From NCBI RefSeq assembly GCF_001956695.1, contig NZ_CP019070.1, forward strand, positions 1,364,001 to 1,428,000: a stretch of DNA of 64,000 bases, in the 5' to 3' direction. The notes below the pieces were generated by a model. The model worked only from the letters and a program-made list of their open reading frames with translations, ran no database searches and was not told the origin of the DNA. Positions within the stretch are counted from its first letter, which is position 1. Each line of letters opens with the position of its first letter. Position numbers and translations under genes: made by a program. Shown piece by piece: positions 60,936-64,000 of this stretch. This stretch comes from Poseidonibacter parvus (lineage in GTDB: Bacteria > Campylobacterota > Campylobacteria > Campylobacterales > Arcobacteraceae).

Positions 60936-62943
60936 ACCATTACTAATTGAAATTGGTGTAGAAGAATTACCAGCCATTCCATTTTTAAAAGAGTTACCAA
61001 ATATTGAAAAAAAATGGTCGGATATATTAGAAAAGAATAGATTATTATGTGATTTTGAATTTTATTATACTCCAAGAAGATTAGTATTATGGCATAAAGA
61101 GTTTCAATTAGCTCAAGAAGATTCAGTAGTTGAACAATTTGGAGCTCCTGTTAAAATAGCTTTTAAAGATGGTGAACCAACAGGTGCTGCACTTGGATTT
61201 GCTAAAAAATGTGGTGTTGATGTTTCAGAACTTGATAGAATTGATCAAGGTAAAGGTGAAGTTCTTTACTTTAAAAAAGAAGTAAAAGGAAGTGCTGCAA
61301 AAGATTTACTAAACGATATGGTAAATGAATTTATGAAATCACTTAACTTTGGAAAATCTATGAGATGGGGAGATAGAAGTGATTCTTTCATTAGACCTAT
61401 TAGATCTTTATCTATTGTATTAGATCATGAAGTAGTTGAGGGTGAATTATTTGGTGTTAAATCATCAAACTTCTCATTTGCTCATAGAATGGTTTCTTAT
61501 GAGCCATTCTCATACTCTTTTGCAGGTGATTATTTTGCTAAACTTGATAACAATGGTGTTATTTTATATCCTGATGAAAGAAAAGAAAGAATTCTTTCTC
61601 AAATGAAAGATATAGAAACAAAACACGGTGTTAAAATTGATATTGATGAAGAACTACTTGAAGAAGTAGTTGCTATTACTGAATATCCAACTGCTTTAAT
61701 TGGTAAGTTTGATTTAGAGTTTCTTGAGCTTCCTGAAGAAGTAATTGTAACATCTATGAAAGAACACCAAAGATACTTTGCAGTTTATAAAGATGGTGTT
61801 TTAACAAACAATTTTATTGTTGTATCAAATTCTAAAACAGAAGACTTTGGATTTATTATTGAAGGTAATGAAAAAGTATTAAGACCAAGACTTGCTGATG
61901 GAATGTTCTTTTACAAAAACGATATTGCAAATGGGTTATCTAATGAAGGACTTAAAAAGCTTACTTTTGTTGAAGGTTTAGGTTCAATGTATGAAAAATC
62001 TCAACGTGAAGCAAAAATTGCAAATCATTTAGCTATTTTATTTGACGAAGAAAAGAAAGAATTAATTGAAAAAGCTGTAATGCTTTCAAAAGCTGATCTT
62101 ATGTCAGAAATGGTATTTGAATTTACTGAACTTCAAGGTTTAATGGGTTACTACTATGCAAAACTAGCAGGTGAAGATGAAGCAGTATACACAGCACTAA
62201 AAGAGCAATATTTACCTGATGGTGAAGACTCAGAACTTCCATCAAGTACTTTCTCTTCAATTATTGCACTTTCATATAAACTTGATAACTTAATGGGATT
62301 ATTCTCTGTTGGAAAAATTCCAACAGGTTCAAAAGATCCATTTGGTCTAAGACGTGCATCTGCAGGTATTGTAAAAATTGCAATTGAGCATAAATTACCA
62401 ATAGACTTATCAAAAATCATTGATGCATTAGCTTCTAATTATGAAGGTTTAGATAAAAAACAATTAGTTGAATTCTTTAATGATAGACTATTTAAAATCT
62501 TTGAAGTTAATCCTTCTGTTTTAAAAGCAGTTTTAGGAAGTGGTGAAACTGACATTTACGAGATTTCACAAAAATTATGTGCTTTAAATCCAATTGTACA
62601 AAGTGATTCATTTAAAGAGTATTCTTCAACATTTAAAAGAGTTGCAAATATCATTAAAGATGTTAACTTAGATGTTACTTTAACTATTAATGAATCATTA
62701 CTAGAAGATGATGCAGAAAAAGAGCTTGTGTCTAAATACAATGAAGTAACTTCAAAATCATATGTTACATATGATGAAGAACTAGAAGCATTATTTGCAA
62801 TGAAGCCTGAACTTGATACTTTCTTTGAAAAAGTTTTTGTAAATCATGAAGATGAAGCAATTAAAGCAAACAGAAAAAATACAATTGCTCTTGTATATCA
62901 AGCATTCAAAAAAATTGCTGATATTAAAGAAATTACAATTTAA
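60928..62943 (+). CDS. glyS: Glycine-tRNA ligase beta subunit GlyS
   Basis: The 671-residue beta chain of the alpha2beta2 glycyl-tRNA synthetase has LLIEIGVEELPA at the N terminus, YTPRRLVLW, MRWGDRSDSFIRPIRSL and the HD-like region, with DPFGLRRASAGIVKI near residue 470 and a C-terminal DALR anticodon-binding domain. It works with GlyQ, which is not in the window. Its start overlaps the 51-residue ORF. AAGGA is found 11 bases upstream. Confidence 0.96.
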   Translation: MNKPLLIEIGVEELPAIPFLKELPNIEKKWSDILEKNRLLCDFEFYYTPRRLVLWHKEFQLAQEDSVVEQFGAPVKIAFKDGEPTGAALGFAKKCGVDVSELDRIDQGKGEVLYFKKEVKGSAAKDLLNDMVNEFMKSLNFGKSMRWGDRSDSFIRPIRSLSIVLDHEVVEGELFGVKSSNFSFAHRMVSYEPFSYSFAGDYFAKLDNNGVILYPDERKERILSQMKDIETKHGVKIDIDEELLEEVVAITEYPTALIGKFDLEFLELPEEVIVTSMKEHQRYFAVYKDGVLTNNFIVVSNSKTEDFGFIIEGNEKVLRPRLADGMFFYKNDIANGLSNEGLKKLTFVEGLGSMYEKSQREAKIANHLAILFDEEKKELIEKAVMLSKADLMSEMVFEFTELQGLMGYYYAKLAGEDEAVYTALKEQYLPDGEDSELPSSTFSSIIALSYKLDNLMGLFSVGKIPTGSKDPFGLRRASAGIVKIAIEHKLPIDLSKIIDALASNYEGLDKKQLVEFFNDRLFKIFEVNPSVLKAVLGSGETDIYEISQKLCALNPIVQSDSFKEYSSTFKRVANIIKDVNLDVTLTINESLLEDDAEKELVSKYNEVTSKSYVTYDEELEALFAMKPELDTFFEKVFVNHEDEAIKANRKNTIALVYQAFKKIADIKEITI

Positions 62944-62948
62944 ATTAA

Positions 62949-62984
62949 AAAAGAGTCAAACTTTATGAAGTACTTGACTCTTTT
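62949..62984 (+). terminator. Terminator-like hairpin enclosing the next start codon
   Basis: AAAAGAGTCAA (62949-62959) and TTGACTCTTTT (62974-62984) form an 11-bp stem, extended inward by ACTT/AAGT with a small bulge. The ATG of the gene at 62965 sits in the apical loop. It looks like the glyS terminator but overlaps the following gene's first codons. Confidence 0.65.
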
Positions 62985-63438
62985 CCTTAAAATTATAGCT
63001 TATGCTATAACACTTCCCTTATTTATTATATGGTTACTTTTTTGTGCAATTATTGCACTAATTGGTGCTTTTCTTCCTAAAAAGAATATTGCTATAAATC
63101 TTGATAATGTAAAAAGAAAACAGACCGTTTGTAGTGTCTTAAATAAAAAAGGTCTATTAAGTAATGAAGAGTATAATTTTGAAACAAATGAAGTAGCTTC
63201 ACAATATGAAGGTACAGCTTTTACAGGTTATTTACTTATTTTAGCACCAATAATTTTTTTATTAAAAAATACAAGTTTTGCAGATAGTTTTGTTTTGATT
63301 ATTGTTCATAAATGGATGGATGTTCATAATTTTAAGAAACCTACTGGATATAAAGCTAATAAGTTTTATTTAGGATTAGCAAATACTTGTGTAGCAATTG
63401 CAGCTAATGTTGGGCAATTTTTACATTTACTTAAATAA
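62965..63438 (+). CDS. Hypothetical membrane protein (157 aa)
   Basis: The 157-residue protein has a strong hydrophobic N-terminal stretch (LKIIAYAITLPLFIIWLLF and on, residues ~8-37), a polar middle (KRKQTVCSVLNKKGLLSNEEY) and one or two further hydrophobic segments (GYLLILAPIIFLL, ~80-92). No family is recognised. No good Shine-Dalgarno precedes the ATG and the start lies inside a stable hairpin, so translation may be low or controlled. The reading frame and hydrophobic pattern support a real gene. Confidence 0.65.
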   Translation: MKYLTLFLKIIAYAITLPLFIIWLLFCAIIALIGAFLPKKNIAINLDNVKRKQTVCSVLNKKGLLSNEEYNFETNEVASQYEGTAFTGYLLILAPIIFLLKNTSFADSFVLIIVHKWMDVHNFKKPTGYKANKFYLGLANTCVAIAANVGQFLHLLK

Positions 63439-63459
63439 AATAAATTAGTTTTAAAATAT

Positions 63460-64000
63460 TTATATTATAGTAATTCTATTTTTACCTTCTTTTTTTGAAT
63501 GATACATAGCTTTATCAGCTCTTTCTAGAAGTTTTAATATGGAATCATTTTCTTTATATGAGGAAATTCCAAAACTTGCAGTTTTATATTCTGCTATATT
63601 TAGTTTATTTCTTTCTATCTTAGTTCTTAATTTTTCTGCAATCTTAAAAGCTTCCTCTTCTTTTGTTTTAGGACAAATTATAACAAATTCTTCTCCACCC
63701 CATCTTCCAACTATATCTACTTTTCTTGTATTCTTTTTTAATATTTCAGATATATCTATTAAGACTTTATCTCCAACTAAATGACCATGAACATCATTAA
63801 CATTTTTAAAATCATCAATATCTAATAAGATTAAAGAAAATGTATCTTTATATCTTTTAAAAAATAGTTCATTTGTTTCTAATATTGAATCAATTTCTTT
63901 TCTATTATTTAATTTTGTTAAATGGTCTAAAGTAGAGATAATTTTCAATTTATTTTTTTCTTTTTCTAGATCATCAGTATAGTTTAGCTTATTGATTATT
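63460..64000 (-). CDS. Diguanylate cyclase (GGDEF), 5' end outside the window
   Basis: The frame stays open from 63948 to the window edge (upstream residues include LNYTDDLEKEKNKLK, a coiled linker), so the TTG at 63948 is internal and the N-terminal sensory part is missing. The GGDEF domain is intact: DHLTKLNNRKEID, ILLDIDDFKNVND, GRWGGEEFVIICP, with an I-site RxxD (RKVD) five residues before. It should be an active, feedback-inhibited c-di-GMP synthase. Confidence 0.9.
   Translation of the reverse strand, partial: IINKLNYTDDLEKEKNKLKIISTLDHLTKLNNRKEIDSILETNELFFKRYKDTFSLILLDIDDFKNVNDVHGHLVGDKVLIDISEILKKNTRKVDIVGRWGGEEFVIICPKTKEEEAFKIAEKLRTKIERNKLNIAEYKTASFGISSYKENDSILKLLERADKAMYHSKKEGKNRITII

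Overview
The window is a gene-dense, AT-rich stretch of a bacterial chromosome. It has no rRNA, tRNA, CRISPR array or insertion sequence that I can see. The gene content points to Campylobacterota, most probably Arcobacteraceae (Arcobacter sensu lato). Evidence for this includes a fused CcsBA cytochrome c synthase, a glyS not next to glyQ, the FdhI-type cytochrome b, a zinc-type HemB, several histidine kinases with a GE[ML][10 protein letters not shown]-type H-box, and scattered trp and arg genes. The family-level assignment is inference from gene content and codon usage, not from a marker search.

Layout. 1-4.5 kb: the end of a TRAP dicarboxylate permease, a DsbC-like oxidoreductase, an AEC transporter, and an HxlR regulator divergent from a quinone reductase (MdaB) and a nitroreductase. 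4.5-7.5 kb: a molybdate uptake operon (modA, di-Mop protein, modB, DsrE-like protein, modC). 7.7-16.5 kb: a cytoplasmic leucine-rich-repeat protein, ABC-F ATPase YbiT, a thioesterase, DNA ligase, a methyltransferase and several DUF proteins. 16.6-26.8 kb: PepD, CcsBA, CmoB, two tandem degenerate GGDEF proteins, an MBL hydrolase, a ferritin-like DUF455 protein and an orphan formate dehydrogenase cytochrome b. 26.9-36 kb: TrpB, a very large sensor kinase with three periplasmic solute-binding domains, divergent dnaJ and recR, a PAS kinase, and a dUTPase with an extra N-terminal domain. 36-47 kb: gamma carbonic anhydrase, ArgG, an RqcP-like S4 protein, TrpD, TsaE, LptB, a coupled c-di-GMP phosphodiesterase/cyclase pair, KdsB and DNA polymerase I. 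47-64 kb: response regulators, Lgt, a GlcF-like Fe-S protein, HemN, ArgF, the anaerobic ribonucleotide reductase operon, a two-component pair, HemB divergent from RibA-RsmG, small proteins, GlyS, and a GGDEF protein cut by the window end.

Two signals stand out. First, the class III ribonucleotide reductase is split. The catalytic NrdD chain stops after its zinc site, and the glycyl-radical segment is a separate 54-residue ORF with its own strong ribosome binding site, followed by nrdG. Second, several intergenic regions carry clear symmetric elements: an identical dyad TTAAC-N5-GTTAA at the same distance upstream of the DsbC-like gene and ccsBA, a 16-bp perfect inverted repeat between dnaJ and recR, and a palindromic two-way promoter between hemB and ribA. 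Three genes (cmoB, recR, the S4 gene) have a perfect TATAAT so close to the start codon that leaderless transcripts are likely.

Functionally the window combines housekeeping genes (replication and repair, translation, haem, arginine and tryptophan synthesis) with respiratory and anaerobic functions (molybdate uptake, cytochrome c assembly, FdhI, HemN, NrdDG) and a heavy load of signal transduction (three kinases, three response-regulator proteins, five GGDEF-type proteins). No gene-free stretch exceeds about 215 bases.
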